Assembly (NCBI RefSeq): GCF_945859705.1
Contig: NC_079135.1
Coordinates: 35,513,679 to 35,577,678, forward strand
Reading direction: 5' to 3'
DNA length: 64,000 nt
Source: Episyrphus balteatus
Lineage: Eukaryota > Arthropoda > Insecta > Diptera > Syrphidae
Position 1 is the first letter of the stretch. Every line of letters starts with the position of its first letter. A program made the translations under genes and the position numbers. Below the pieces are notes generated by a model. That model was not told the origin of the DNA. It searched no databases and saw nothing but the letters and a program-made list of their open reading frames with translations. Of this stretch, positions 14,030 through 29,600 are shown piece by piece.

Positions 14030-16965
14030 TGTTTAAATCGTCATATCTCGTTAACCGAGCGTCTAAACACATCAAAACTTGCAAAATTCAAAATTCTCTA
14101 AAATCAAAACTACAAGTCCAAAACTTATAGAAAATACAATTTTGTGCTTTGTGAGTCGATATCCTTCGCATACAATTCAATTGGAGTTGAAAAATTCACA
14201 TTTGGAGAAAATCACTTTTAAAAATGTTTAAATCGTCATATCTCGTTAACCGAGCGTCTAAACACATCAAAACTTTGCAAAATTCAAAATTCTCTCAAAA
14301 CAAAACTACAAGTCCAAAACTTATAGAAAATACATTTTTGTGCTCTGTGAGTCGATATCCTTCGCATACAATTCAATTGGAGTTGAAAAATTCACGTTTG
14401 GAGAAAATGACTTTTAAAAATGTTTAAATCGTCATAACTTCTTAACCAAGCGTCTAAACACTATCAAACTTGCAAAATTCAAAATTCTCTAAAAACAAAA
14501 CTACAAGTCCAAAACTTATAGAAAATACATTTTTGTGCTCTGTGAGTCGATATCCTTCGCATACAATTCAATTAGAGTTGAAAAATTCACGTTTGGAGAA
14601 AATCACTTTTAAAAATGTTTAAATCGTCATATCTCGTTAACCGAGCGTCTAAACACATCAAAACTTTGCAAAATTCAAAATTCTCTAAAAACAAAACTAC
14701 AAGTCCAAAACTTATAGAAAATACATTTTTGTGCTCTGTGAGTCGATATCCTTCGCATACAATTCAATTGGAGTTGAAAAATTCACGTTTGGAGAAAATC
14801 ACTTTTAAAAATGTTTAAATCGTCATATCTCGTTAACCGAGCGTCTAAACACATCAAAACTTGCAAAATTCAAAATTCTCTAAAAACAAAACTACAAGTC
14901 CAAAACTTATAGAAAATACATTTTTGTGCTCTGTGAGTCGATATCCTTCGCATACAATTCAATTGAAGTTGAAAAATTCGCGTTTGGAGAAAATCACTTT
15001 TAAAAATGTTTAAATCGTCATATCTCGTTAACCGAGCGTCTAAACACATCAAAACTTGCAAAATTCAAAATTCTCTAAAATCAAAACTACAAGTCCAAAA
15101 CTTATAGAAAATACATTTTTGTGCTTTGTGAGTCGATATCCTTCGCATACAATTCAATTGGAGTTGAAAAATTCACGTTTTGAAAATTTAAAAATGTTTA
15201 AATCGTCATATCTCGTTAACCGAGCGTCTAAACACATCAAAACTTGCAAAATTCAAAATTCTCTAAAATCAAAACTACAAGTCCAAAACTTATAGAAAAT
15301 ACATTTTTGTGCTCTGTGAGTCGATATCCTTCGCATACAATTCAATTGGAGTTGAAAAATTCACGTTTGGAGAAAATCACTTTTAAAAATGTTTAAATCG
15401 TCATATCTCGTTAACCGAGCGTCTAAACACATCAAAACTTGCAAAATTCAAAATTCTCTAAAATCAAAACTACAAGTCCAAAACTTATAGAAAATACATT
15501 TTTGTGCTCTGTGAGTCGATATCCTTCGCATACAATTCAATTGGAGTTGAAAAATTCGCGTTTGGAGAAAATCACTTTTAAAAATGTTTAAATCGTCATA
15601 TCTCGTTAACCGAGCGTCTAAACACATCAAAACTTGCAAAATTCAAAATTCTCTAAAATCAAAACTACAAGTCCAAAACTTATAGAAAATACAATTTTGT
15701 GCTTTGTGAGTCGATATCCTTCGCATACAATTCAATTGGAGTTGAAAAATTCACGTTTGGAGAAAATCACTTTTAAAAATGTTTAAATCGTCATATCTCG
15801 TTAACCGAGCGTCTAAACACATCAAAACTTTGCAAAATTCAAAATTCTCTAAAAACAAAACTACAAGTCCAAAACTTATAGAAAATACATTTTTGTGCTC
15901 TGTGAGTCGATATCCTTCGCATACAATTCAATTGGAGTTGAAAAATTCACGTTTGGAGAAAATGACTTTTAAAAATGTTTAAATCGTCATAACTTCTTAA
16001 CCAAGCGTCTAAACACTATCAAACTTGCAAAATTCAAAATTCTCTAAAAACAAAACTACAAGTCCAAAACTTATAGAAAATACATTTTTGTGCTCTGTGA
16101 GTCGATATCCTTCGCATACAATTCAATTAGAGTTGAAAAATTCACGTTTGGAGAAAATCACTTTTAAAAATGTTTAAATCGTCATATCTCGTTAACCGAG
16201 CGTCTAAACACATCAAAACTTTGCAAAATTCAAAATTCTCTAAAAACAAAACTACAAGTCCAAAACTTATAGAAAATACATTTTTGTGCTCTGTGAGTCG
16301 ATATCCTTCGCATACAATTCAATTGGAGTTGAAAAATTCACGTTTGGAGAAAATCACTTTTAAAAATGTTTAAATCGTCATATCTCGTTAACCGAGCGTC
16401 TAAACACATCAAAACTTGCAAAATTCAAAATTCTCTAAAAACAAAACTACAAGTCCAAAACTTATAGAAAATACATTTTTGTGCTCTGTGAGTCGATATC
16501 CTTCGCATACAATTCAATTGGAGTTGAAAAATTCGCGTTTGGAGAAAATCACTTTTAAAAATGTTTAAATCGTCATATCTCGTTAACCGAGCGTCTAAAC
16601 ACATCAAAACTTGCAAAATTCAAAATTCTCTAAAATCAAAACTACAAGTCCAAAACTTATAGAAAATACATTTTTGTGCTTTGTGAGTCGATATCCTTCG
16701 CATACAATTCAATTGGAGTTGAAAAATTCACGTTTTGAAAATTTAAAAATGTTTAAATCGTCATATCTCGTTAACCGAGCGTCTAAACACATCAAAACTT
16801 GCAAAATTCAAAATTCTCTAAAATCAAAACTACAAGTCCAAAACTTATAGAAAATACATTTTTGTGCTCTGTGAGTCGATATCCTTCGCATACAATTCAA
16901 TTGGAGTTGAAAAATTCACGTTTGGAGAAAATCACTTTTAAAAATGTTTAAATCGTCATATCTCG
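14030..16965 (+). repeat. Higher-order repeat, 1555-bp (8-monomer) period, almost two copies
   Basis: Markers are displaced by 1555 bp: AAAATCAAAAC with ACAATTTTGTGCTTTG (near 14101 and 15656), AACTTCTTAACCAAGCG (14428 and 15983), AATTAGAGTTG (14571 and 16126), and the shortened CACGTTTTGAAAATTTAAA unit (15174 and 16729). A single class A-like unit (CACTATC) is embedded in each copy, the first A-like unit in the array to the right of the gap. Confidence 0.86.
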
Positions 16966-16979
16966 TTAACCGAGTGTCT

Positions 16980-18553
16980 AAACACATCAAAACTTGCAAA
17001 ATTCAAAATTCTCTAAAAACAAAACTACAAGTCCAAAACTTATAGAAAATACATTTTTGTGCTCTGTTAGTCGATATCCTTCGCATACAATTCAATTGGA
17101 GTTGAAAAATTCACGTTTGGAGAAAATGACTTTTAAAAATGTTTAAATCGTCATATCTCGTTAACCGAGCGTCTAAACACATCAAAACTTTGCAAAATTC
17201 AAAATTCTCTAAAAACAAAACTGCAAGTCCAAAACTTATAGAAAATACATTTTTGTGCTCTGTGAGTCGATATCCTTCGCATACAATTCAATTGGAGTTG
17301 AAAAATTCACGTTTGGAGAAAATCACTTTTAAAAATGTTTAAATCGTCATAGCTCGTTAACCGAGCGTCTACTCTACACACATCAAAACCTTGCAAAATT
17401 CAAAATTCTCTAAAAACAAAACTATAAGTCCAAAACTTATAGAAAATACATTTTTGTGCTCTGTGAGTCGATATCCTTCGCATACAATTCAATTGGAGTT
17501 GAAAAATTCACGTTTGGAGAAAATCACTTTTAAAAATGTTTAAATCGTCATATCTCGTTAACCGAGCGTCTAAACACATCAAAACTTGCAAAATTCAAAA
17601 TTCTCTAAAAACAAAACTACAAGTCCAAAACTTATAGAAAATACATTTTTGTGCTCTGTGAGTCGATATCCTTCGCATACAATTTAATTGGAGTTGAAAA
17701 ATTCACGTTTGGAGAAAATCACTTTTAAAAATGTTTAAATCGTCATATCTCGTTAACCGAGCGTCTAAACACATCAAAACTTGCAAAATTCAAAATTCTC
17801 TAAAAACAAAACTACAAGTCCAAAACTTATAGAAAATACATTTTTGTGCTCTGTTAGTCGATATCCTTCGCATACAATTCAATTGGAGTTGAAAAATTCA
17901 CGTTTGGAGAAAATGACTTTTAAAAATGTTTAAATCGTCATATCTCGTTAACCGAGCGTCTAAACACATCAAAACTTTGCAAAATTCAAAATTCTCTAAA
18001 AACAAAACTGCAAGTCCAAAACTTATAGAAAATACATTTTTGTGCTCTGTGAGTCGATATCCTTCGCATACAATTCAATTGGAGTTGAAAAATTCACGTT
18101 TGGAGAAAATCACTTTTAAAAATGTTTAAATCGTCATAGCTCGTTAACCGAGCGTCTACCTCTACACACATCAAAACCTTGCAAAATTCAAAATTCTCTA
18201 AAAACAAAACTATAAGTCCAAAACTTATAGAAAATACATTTTTGTGCTCTGTGAGTCGATATCCTTCGCATACAATTCAATTGGAGTTGAAAAATTCACG
18301 TTTGGAGAAAATCACTTTTAAAAATGTTTAAATCGTCATATCTCGTTAACCGAGCGTCTAAACACATCAAAACTTGCAAAATTCAAAATTCTCTAAAAAC
18401 AAAACTACAAGTCCAAAACTTATAGAAAATACATTTTTGTGCTCTGTGAGTCGATATCCTTCGCATACAATTTAATTGGAGTTGAAAAATTCACGTTTGG
18501 AGAAAATCACTTTTAAAAATGTTTAAATCGTCATATCTCGTTAACCGAGCGTC
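16980..18553 (+). repeat. Higher-order repeat, 787-bp (4-monomer) period, two copies
   Basis: Markers recur at +787: CTCTGTTAGTCG (near 17064 and 17851), AGCTCGTTAACC followed by an expanded GTCTAC(C)TCTACACAC (near 17350 and 18137), ACTATAAGTCC (17422 and 18209) and AATTTAATTGG (17683 and 18470). The second copy has one additional C in the expansion. Confidence 0.86.
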
Positions 18554-20640
18554 TAAACACATCAAAACTTGCAAAATTCAAAATTCTCTAAAAACAAAAC
18601 TACAAGTCCAAAACTTATAGAAAATACATTTTTGTGCTCTGTGAGTCGATATCCTTCGCATACAATTTAATTGGAGTTGAAAAATTCACGTTTGGAGAAA
18701 ATCACTTTTAAAAATGTTTAAATCGTCATATCTCGTTAACAGAGCGTCTAAACACATCAAAACTTGCAAAATTCAAAATTCTCTAAAAACAAAACTACAA
18801 GTCCAAAACTTATAGAAAATACATTTTTGTGCTCTGTGAGTCGATATCCTTCGCATACAATTCAATTGGAGTTGAAAAATTTAAGTTTGGAGAAAATGAC
18901 TTTTAAAAATGTTTAAATCGTCATAACTCCCCAAGCGTCTAAACACTATCAAACTTGCAAAATTCAAAATTCTCTAAAAACAAAACTACAAGTCCAAAAC
19001 TTATAGAAAATACATTTTTGTGCTCTGTGAGTCGATATCCTTCGCATACAATTTAATTGGAGTTGAAAAATTCACGTTTGGAGAAAATCACTTTTAAAAA
19101 TGTTTAAATCGTCATATCTCGTTAACCGAGCGTCTAAACACATCAAAACTTGCAAAATTCAAAATTCTCTAAAAACAAAACTACAAGTCCAAAACTTATA
19201 GAAAATACATTTTTGTGCTCTGTGAGTCGATATCCTTCGCATACAATTTAATTGGAGTTGAAAAATTCACGTTTGGAGAAAATCACTTTTAAAAATGTTT
19301 AAATCGTCATATCTCGTTAACAGAGCGTCTAAACACATCAAAACTTGCAAAATTCAAAATTCTCTAAAAACAAAACTACAAGTCCAAAACTTATAGAAAA
19401 TACATTTTTGTGCACTGTGAGTCGATATCCTTCGCATACAATTCAATTGGAGTTGAAAAATTCAAGTTTGGAGAAAATGACTTTTAAAAATGTTTAAATC
19501 GTCATAACTCCCCAAGCGTCTAAACACTATCAAACTTGCAAAATTCAAAATTCTCTAAAAACAAAACTACAAGTCCAAAACTTATAGAAAATACATTTTT
19601 GTGCTCTGTGAGTCGATATCCTTCGCATACAATTTAATTGGAGTTGAAAAATTCACGTTTGGAGAAAATCACTTTTAAAAATGTTTAAATCGTCATATCT
19701 CGTTAACCGAGCGTCTAAACACATCAAAACTTGCAAAATTCAAAATTCTCTAAAAACAAAACTACAAGTCCAAAACTTATAGAAAATACATTTTTGTGCT
19801 CTGTGAGTCGATATCCTTCGCATACAATTTAATTGGAGTTGAAAAATTCACGTTTGGAGAAAATCACTTTTAAAAATGTTTAAATCGTCATATCTCGTTA
19901 ACAGAGCGTCTAAACACATCAAAACTTGCAAAATTCAAAATTCTCTAAAAACAAAACTACAAGTCCAAAACTTATAGAAAATACATTTTTGTGCACTGTG
20001 AGTCGATATCCTTCGCATACAATTCAATTGGAGTTGAAAAATTCAAGTTTGGAGAAAATGACTTTTAAAAATGTTTAAATCGTCATAACTCCCCAAGCGT
20101 CTAAACACTATCAAACTTGCAAAATTCAAAATTCTCTAAAAACAAAACTACAAGTCCAAAACTTATAGAAAATACATTTTTGTGCTCTGTGAGTCGATAT
20201 CCTTCGCATACAATTTAATTGGAGTTGAAAAATTCACGTTTGGAGAAAATCACTTTTAAAAATGTTTAAATCGTCATATCTCGTTAACAGAGCGTCTAAA
20301 CACATCAAAACTTGCAAAATTCAAAATTCTCTAAAAACAAAACTACAAGTCCAAAACTTATAGAAAATACATTTTTGTGCTCTGTGAGTCGATATCCTTC
20401 GCATACAATTCAATTGGAGTTGAAAAATTCAAGTTTGGAGAAAATGACTTTTAAAAATGTTTAAATCGTCATAACTCCCCAAGCGTCTAAACACTATCAA
20501 ACTTGCAAAATTCAAAATTCTCTAAAAACAAAACTACAAGTCCAAAACTTATAGAAAATACATTTTTGTGCTCTGTGAGTCGATATCCTTCGCATACAAT
20601 TCAATTGGAGTTGAAAAATTCACGTTTGGAGAAAATCACT
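18460..20640 (+). repeat. Higher-order repeat, 581-bp trimer in three to four copies
   Basis: Each trimer has two AATTTAATTGG units, the second followed by CTCGTTAACAGAG, and one unit with a 4-bp deletion giving AACTCCCCAAGCG. The deleted unit begins TCATAACTCC at 18921, 19502 and 20083 (spacing 581), then 20469 (spacing 386, where one monomer was lost). CAAGTTTGGAG in place of CACGTTTGGAG travels with the deleted unit in most copies. Confidence 0.86.
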
Positions 20641-23600
20641 TTTAAAAATGTTTAAATCGTCATAACTCCCCAAGCGTCTAAACACTATCAAACTTGCAAA
20701 ATTCAAAATTCTCTAAAAACAAAACTACAAGTCCAAAACTTATAGAAAATACATTTTTGTGCTCTGTGAGTCGATATCCTTCGCATTCAATTCAATTGGA
20801 GTTGAAAAATTCACGTTTGGAGAAAATCACTTTTAAAAATGTTTAAATCGTCATATCTCGTTAACCGAGCGTCTAAACACATCAAAACTCAAAACTCAAA
20901 ATTGCAAAATTCAAAATTCTCTAAAAACAAAACTACAAGTCCAAAACTTATAGAAAATACATTTTTGTGCTCTGTGAGTCGATATCCTTCGCATACAATT
21001 CAATTGGAGTTGAAAAATTCACGTTTGGAGAAAATCACTTTTAAAAAGGTTTAAATCGTCATATCTCGTTAACAGAGCGTCTAAACACATCAAAACTTGC
21101 AAAATTCAAAATTCTCTAAAAACAAAACTACAAGTCCAAAACTTATAGAAAATACATTTTTGTGCTCTGTGAGTCGATATCCTTCGCATACAATTCAATT
21201 GGAGTTGAAAAATTCACGTTTGGAGAAAATCACTTTTAAAAATGTTTAAATCGTCATATCTCGTTAACAGAGCGTCTAAACACATCAAAACTTGCAAAAT
21301 TCAAAATTCTCTAAAAACAAAACTACAAGTCCAAAACTTATAGAAAATACATTTTTGTGCTCTGTGAGTCGATATCCTTCGCATACAATTCAATTGGAGT
21401 TGAAAAATTCACGTTTGGAGAAAATCACTTTTAAAAATGTTTAAATCGTCATATCTCGTTAACAGAGCGTCTAAACACATCAAAACTTGCAAAATTCAAA
21501 ATTCTCTAAAAACAAAACTACAAGTCCAAAACTTATAGAAAATACATTTTTGTGCTCTGTGAGTCGATATCCTTCGCACACAATTCAATTGGAGTTGAAA
21601 AATTCACGTTTGGAGAAAATGACTTTGAAAAATGTTTAAATCGTCACATCTCGTTAACCGAGCGCCTAAACTCATCAAAACTTGCAAAATTCAAAATTCT
21701 CTAAAATCAAAACTACAAGTCCAAAACTTATAGAAAATACATTTTTGTGCTCTGTGAGTCGATATCCTTCGCACACAATTCAATTGGAGTTGAAAAATTC
21801 ACGTTTGGAGAAAATGACTTTTAAAAATGTTTAAATCGTCATAACTCCTTAACCAAGCCTCTAAACACCATCAAACTTGAAAAATTCAAAATTCTCTAAA
21901 AGCAAAACTACAAGTCCAAAACTTAAAGAAAATACATTTTTGTGCTCTGTGAGTCGATATCCTTCGCATTCAATTCAATTGGAGTTGAAAAATTCACGTT
22001 TTGAAAATTTAAAAATGTTTAAATCGTCATATCTCGTTAACCGAGCGTCTAAACACATCAAAACCTGCAAAATTCTCTAAAAACAAAACTACAAGTCCAA
22101 AACTTATAGAAAATACATTTTTGTGCTCTGTGAGTCGATATCCTTCGCATACAATTCAATTGGAGTTGAAAAATTCACGTTTGGAGAAAATCACTTTTAA
22201 AAATGTTTAAATCGTCATATCTCGTTAACAGAGCGTCTAAACACATCAAAACTTGCAAAATTCAAAATTCTCTAAAAACAAAACTACAAGTCCAAAACTT
22301 ATAGAAAATACATTTTTGTGCTCTGTGAGTCGATATCCTTCGCATACAATTCAATTGGAGTTGAAAAATTCAAGTTTGGAGAAAATGACTTTTAAAAATG
22401 TTTAAATCGTCATAACTCCCCAAGCGTCTAAACACTATCAAACTTGCAAAATTCAAAATTCTCTAAAAACAAAACTACAAGTCCAAAATTTATAGAAAAT
22501 ACATTTTTGTGCTCTGTGAGTCGATATCCTTCGCATACAATTCAATTGGAGTTGAAAAATTCACGTTTGGAGAAAATGACTTTTAAAAATGTTTAAATCG
22601 TCATAACTCCTTAACTAAGCGTCTAAACACTATCAAACTTGCAAAATTCAAAATTCTCTAAAAACAAAACTACAAGTCCAAAACTTAAAGAAAATACATT
22701 TTTGTGCTCTGTGAGTCGATATCCTTCGCATACAATTCAATTGGAGTTGAAAAATTCACGTTTTGAAAATTTAAAAATGTTTAAATCGTCATATCTCGTT
22801 AACCGAGCGTCTAAACACATCAAAACCTGCAAAATTCTCTAAAAACAAAACTACAAGTCCAAAACTTATAGAAAATACATTTTTGTGCTCTTCGCATTTT
22901 TGATATCCTTCGCATACAATTCAATTGGAGTTGAAAAATTCACGTTTGGAGAAAATCACTTTTAAAAATGTTTAAATCGTCATATCTCGTTAACCGAGCG
23001 TCTAAACACATCAAAACTTGCAAAATTCAAAATTCTCTAAAAACAAAACTACAAGTCCAAAACTTATAAAAAATACATTTTTGTGCTCTGTGAGTCGATA
23101 TCCTTCGCATACAATTCAATTGGAGTTGAAAAATTCACGTTTGGAGAAAATCACTTTTAAAAATGTTTAAATCGTCATATCTCGTTAACCGAGCGTCTAA
23201 ACACATCAAAACTTGCAAAATTCAAAATTCTCTAAAAACAAAACTACAAGTCCAAAACTTATAAAAAATACATTTTTGTGCTCTGTGAGTCGATATCCTT
23301 CGCATACAATTCAATTGGAGTTGAAAAATTCACGTTTAGAGAAAATCACTTTTAAAAATGTTTAAATCGTCATATCTCGTTAACCGAGCGTCTAAACACA
23401 TCAAAACTCAAAACTCAAAATTGCAAAATTCAAAATTCTCTAAAAACAAAACTACAAGTCCAAAACTTATAGAAAATACATTTTTGTGCTCTGTGAGTCG
23501 ATTTCCTTCGCATACAATTCAATTGGAGTTGAAAAATTCACGTTTGGAGAAAATCACTTTTTAAAATGTTTAAATCGTCATATCTCGTTAACAGAGCGTC

Positions 23601-26600
23601 TAAACACATCAAAACTTGCAAAATTCAAAATTCTCTAAAAACAAAACTACAAGTCCAAAACTTATAGAAAATACATTTTTGTGCTCTGTGAGTCGATATC
23701 CTTCGCACACAATTCAATTGGAGTTGAAAAATTCACGTTTGGAGAAAATGACTTTTAAAAATGTTTAAATCGTCACATCTCGTTAACCGAGCGCCTAAAC
23801 TCATCAAAACTTGCAAAATTCAAAATTCTCTAAAATCAAAACTACAAGTCCAAAACTTATAGAAAATACATTTTTGTGCTCTGTGAGTCGATATCCTTCG
23901 CACACAATTCAATTGGAGTTGAAAAATTCACGTTTGGAGAAAATGACTTTTAAAAATGTTTAAATCGTCATAACTCCTTAACCAAGCCTCTAAACACCAT
24001 CAAACTTGAAAAATTCAAAATTCTCTAAAAACAAAACTACAAGTCCAAAACTTATAGAAAATACATTTTTGTGCTCTGTGAGTCGATATCCTTCGCATTC
24101 AATTCAATTGGAGTTGAAAAATTCACGTTTTGAAAATTTAAAAATGTTTAAATCGTCATATCTCGTTAACCGAGCGTCTAAACACATCAAAACCTGCAAA
24201 ATTCTCTAAAAACAAAACTACAAGTCCAAAACTTATAGAAAATACATTTTTGTGCTCTGTGAGTCGATATCCTTCGCATACAATTCAATTGGAGTTGAAA
24301 AATTCACGTTTGGAGAAAATCACTTTTAAAAATGTTTAAATCGTCATATCTCGTTAACAGAGCGTCTAAACACATCAAAACTTGCAAAATTCAAAATTCT
24401 CTAAAAACAAAACTACAAGTCCAAAACTTATAGAAAATACATTTTTGTGCTCTGTGAGTCGATATCCTTCGCATACAATTCAATTGGAGTTGAAAAATTC
24501 AAGTTTGGAGAAAATGACTTTTAAAAATGTTTAAATCGTCATAACTCCCCAAGCGTCTAAACACTATCAAACTTGCAAAATTCAAAATTCTCTAAAAACA
24601 AAACTACAAGTCCAAAACTTATAGAAAATACATTTTTGTGCTCTGTGAGTCGATATCCTTCGCATACAATTCAATTGGAGTTGAAAAATTCACGTTTGGA
24701 GAAAATCACTTTTAAAAATGTTTAAATCGTCATATCTCGTTAACAGAGCGTCTAAACACATCAAAACTTGCAAAATTCAAAATTCTCTAAAAACAAAACT
24801 ACAAGTCCAAAACTTATAGAAAATACATTTTTGTGCTCTGTGAGTCGATATCCTTCGCATACAATTCAATTGGAGTTGAAAAATTCAAGTTTGGAGAAAA
24901 TGACTTTTAAAAATGTTTAAATCGTCATAACTCCCCAAGCGTCTAAACACTATCAAACTTGCAAAATTCAAAATTCTCTAAAAACAAAACTACAAGTCCA
25001 AAACTTATAGAAAATACATTTTTGTGCTCTGTGAGTCGATATCCTTCGCATACAATTCAATTGGAGTTGAAAAATTCACGTTTGGAGAAAATCACTTTTA
25101 AAAATGTTTAAATCGTCATATCTCGTTAACAGAGCGTCTAAACACATCAAAACTTGCAAAATTCAAAATTCTCTAAAAACAAAACTACAAGTCCAAAACT
25201 TATAGAAAATACATTTTTGTGCTCTGTGAGTCGATATCCTTCGCATACAATTCAATTGGAGTTGAAAAATTCACGTTTTGAAAATTTAAAAATGTTTAAA
25301 TCGTCATATCTCGTTAACCGAGCGTCTAAACACATCAAAACCTGCAAAATTCTCTAAAAACAAAACTACAAGTCCAAAACTTATAGAAAATACATTTTTG
25401 TGCTCTTCGCATTTTTGATATCCTTCGCATACAATTCAATTGGAGTTGAAAAATTCACGTTTGGAGAAAATCACTTTTAAAAATGTTTAAATCGTCATAT
25501 CTCGTTAACCGAGCGTCTAAACACATCCAAACTTGCAAAATTCAAAATTCTCTAAAAACAAAACTACAAGTCCAAAACTTATAGAAAATACATTTTTGTG
25601 CTCTGTGAGTCGATATCCTTCGCATACAATTCAATTGGAGTTGAAAAATTCACGTTTGGAGAAAATCACTTTTAAAAATGTTTAAATCGTCATATCTCGT
25701 TAACCGAGCGTCTAAACACATCAAAACTTGCAAAACTCAAAATTCTCTAAAAACAAAACTACAAGTCCAAAACTTATAAAAAATACATTTTTGTGCTCTG
25801 TGAGTCGATATCCTTCGCATACAATTCAATTGGAGTTGAAAAATTCACGTTTAGAGAAAATCACTTTTAAAAATGTTTAAATCGTCATATCTCGTTAACC
25901 GAGCGTCTAAACACATCAAAACTCAAAACTCAAAATTGCAAAATTCAAAATTCTCTAAAAACAAAACTACAAGTCCAAAACTTATAGAAAATACATTTTT
26001 GTGCTCTGTGAGTCGATATCCTTCGCACACAATTCAATTGGAGTTGAAAAATTCACGTTTGGAGAAAATGACTTTTAAAAATGTTTAAATCGTCACATCT
26101 CGTTAACCGAGCGCCTAAACTCATCAAAACTTGCAAAATTCAAAATTCTCTAAAATCAAAACTACAAGTCCAAAACTTATAGAAAATACATTTTTGTGCT
26201 CTGTGAGTCGATATCCTTCGCACACAATTCAATTGGAGTTGAAAAATTCACGTTTGGAGAAAATGACTTTTAAAAATGTTTAAATCGTCATAACTCCTTA
26301 ACCAAGCCTCTAAACACCATCAAACTTGAAAAATTCAAAATTCTCTAAAAGCAAAACTACAAGTCCAAAACTTAAAGAAAATACATTTTTGTGCTCTGTG
26401 AGTCGATATCCTTCGCATTCAATTCAATTGGAGTTGAAAAATTCACGTTTTGAAAATTTAAAAATGTTTAAATCGTCATATCTCGTTAACCGAGCGTCTA
26501 AACACATCAAAACCTGCAAAATTCTCTAAAAACAAAACTACAAGTCCAAAACTTATAGAAAATACATTTTTGTGCTCTGTGAGTCGATATCCTTCGCATA

Positions 26601-29600
26601 CAATTCAATTGGAGTTGAAAAATTCACGTTTGGAGAAAATCACTTTTAAAAATGTTTAAATCGTCATATCTCGTTAACAGATCGTCTAAACACATCAAAA
26701 CTTGCAAAATTCAAAATTCTCTAAAAACAAAACTACAAGTCCAAAACTTATAGAAAATACATTTTTGTGCTCTGTGAGTCGATATCCTTCGCATACAATT
26801 CAATTGGAGTTGAAAAATTCACGTTTTGAAAATTTAAAAATGTTTAAATCGTCATATCTCGTTAACCGAGCGTCTAAACACATCAAAACCTGCAAAATTC
26901 TCTAAAAACAAAACTACAAGTCCAAAACTTATAGAAAATACATTTTTGTGCTCTGTGAGTCGATATCCTTCGCATACAATTCAATTGGAGTTGAAAAATT
27001 CACGTTTGGAGAAAATCACTTTTAAAAATGTTTAAATCGTCATATCTCGTTAACAGAGCGTCTAAACACATCAAAACTTGCAAAATTCAAAATTCTCTAA
27101 AAACAAAACTACAAGTCCAAAACTTATAGAAAATACATTTTTGTGCTCTGTGAGTCGATATCCTTCGCATACAATTCAATTGGAGTTGAAAAATTCACGT
27201 TTGGAGAAAATCACTTTTAAAAATGTTTAAATCGTCATATCTCGTTAACAGAGCGTCTAAACACATCAAAACTTGCAAAATTCAAAATTCTCTAAAAACA
27301 AAACTACAAGTCCAAAACTTATAGAAAATACATTTTTGTGCTCTGTGAGTCGATATCCTTCGCATACAATTCAATTGGAGTTGAAAAATTCACGTTTTGA
27401 AAATTTAAAAATGTTTAAATCGTCATATCTCGTTAACCGAGCGTCTAAACACATCAAAACCTGCAAAATTCTCTAAAAACAAAACTACAAGTCCAAAACT
27501 TATAGAAAATACATTTTTGTGCTCTGTGAGTCGATATCCTTCGCACACAATTCAATTGGAGTTGAAAAATTCACGTTTGGAGAAAATGACTTTTAAAAAT
27601 GTTTAAATCGTCATAACTCCTTAACCAAGCCTCTAAACACCATCAAACTTGAAAAATTCAAAATTCTCTAAAAGCAAAACTACAAGTCCAAAACTTAAAG
27701 AAAATACATTTTTGTGCTCTGTGAGTCGATATCCTTCGCATTCAATTCAATTGGAGTTGAAAAATTCACGTTTTGAAAATTTAAAAATGTTTAAATCGTC
27801 ATATCTCGTTAACCGAGCGTCTAAACACATCAAAACCTGCAAAATTCTCTAAAAACAAAACTACAAGTCCAAAACTTATAGAAAATACATTTTTGTGCTC
27901 TGTGAGTCGATATCCTTCGCATACAATTCAATTGGAGTTGAAAAATTCACGTTTGGAGAAAATCACTTTTAAAAATGTTTAAATCGTCATATCTCGTTAA
28001 CAGAGCGTCTAAACACATCAAAACTTGCAAAATTCAAAATTCTCTAAAAACAAAACTACAAGTCCAAAACTTATAGAAAATACATTTTTGTGCTCTGTGA
28101 GTCGATATCCTTCGCATACAATTCAATTGGAGTTGAAAAATTCACGTTTGGAGAAAATCACTTTTAAAAATGTTTAAATCGTCATATCTCGTTAACCGAG
28201 CGTCTAAACACATCCAAACTTGCAAAATTCAAAATTCTCTAAAAACAAAACTACAAGTCCAAAACTTATAGAAAATACATTTTTGTGCTCTGTGAGTCGA
28301 TATCCTTCGCATACAATTCAATTGGAGTTGAAAAATTCACGTTTGGAGAAAATCACTTTTAAAAATGTTTAAATCGTCATATCTCGTTAACAGAGCGTCT
28401 AAACACATCAAAACTTGCAAAATTCAAAATTCTCTAAAAACAAAACTACAAGTCCAAAACTTATAGAAAATACATTTTTGTGCTCTGTGAGTCGATATCC
28501 TTCGCACACAATTCAATTGGAGTTGAAAAATTCACGTTTGGAGAAAATGACTTTTAAAAATGTTTAAATCGTCACATCTCGTTAACCGAGCGCCTAAACT
28601 CATCAAAACTTGCAAAATTCAAAATTCTCTAAAATCAAAACTACAAGTCCAAAACTTATAGAAAATACATTTTTGTGCTCTGTGAGTCGATATCCTTCGC
28701 ACACAATTCAATTGGAGTTGAAAAATTCACGTTTGGAGAAAATGACTTTTAAAAATGTTTAAATCGTCATAACTCCTTAACCAAGCCTCTAAACACCATC
28801 AAACTTGAAAAATTCAAAATTCTCTAAAAGCAAAACTACAAGTCCAAAACTTAAAGAAAATACATTTTTGTGCTCTGTGAGTCGATATCCTTCGCATTCA
28901 ATTCAATTGGAGTTGAAAAATTCACGTTTTGAAAATTTAAAAATGTTTAAATCGTCATATCTCGTTAACCGAGCGTCTAAACACATCAAAACCTGCAAAA
29001 TTCTCTAAAAACAAAACTACAAGTCCAAAACTTATAGAAAATACATTTTTGTGCTCTGTGAGTCGATATCCTTCGCATACAATTCAATTGGAGTTGAAAA
29101 ATTCACGTTTGGAGAAAATCACTTTTAAAAATGTTTAAATCGTCATATCTCGTTAACAGAGCGTCTAAACACATCAAAACTTGCAAAATTCAAAATTCTC
29201 TAAAAACAAAACTACAAGTCCAAAACTTATAGAAAATACATTTTTGTGCTCTGTGAGTCGATATCCTTCGCATACAATTCAATTGGAGTTGAAAAATTCA
29301 AGTTTGGAGAAAATGACTTTTAAAAATGTTTAAATCGTCATAACTCCCCAAGCGTCTAAACACTATCAAACTTGCAAAATTCAAAATTCTCTAAAAACAA
29401 AACTACAAGTCCAAAACTTATAGAAAATACATTTTTGTGCTCTGTGAGTCGATATCCTTCGCATACAATTCAATTGGAGTTGAAAAATTCACGTTTGGAG
29501 AAAATCACTTTTAAAAATGTTTAAATCGTCATATCTCGTTAACAGAGCGTCTAAACACATCAAAACTTGCACAATTCAAAATTCTCTAAAAACAAAACTA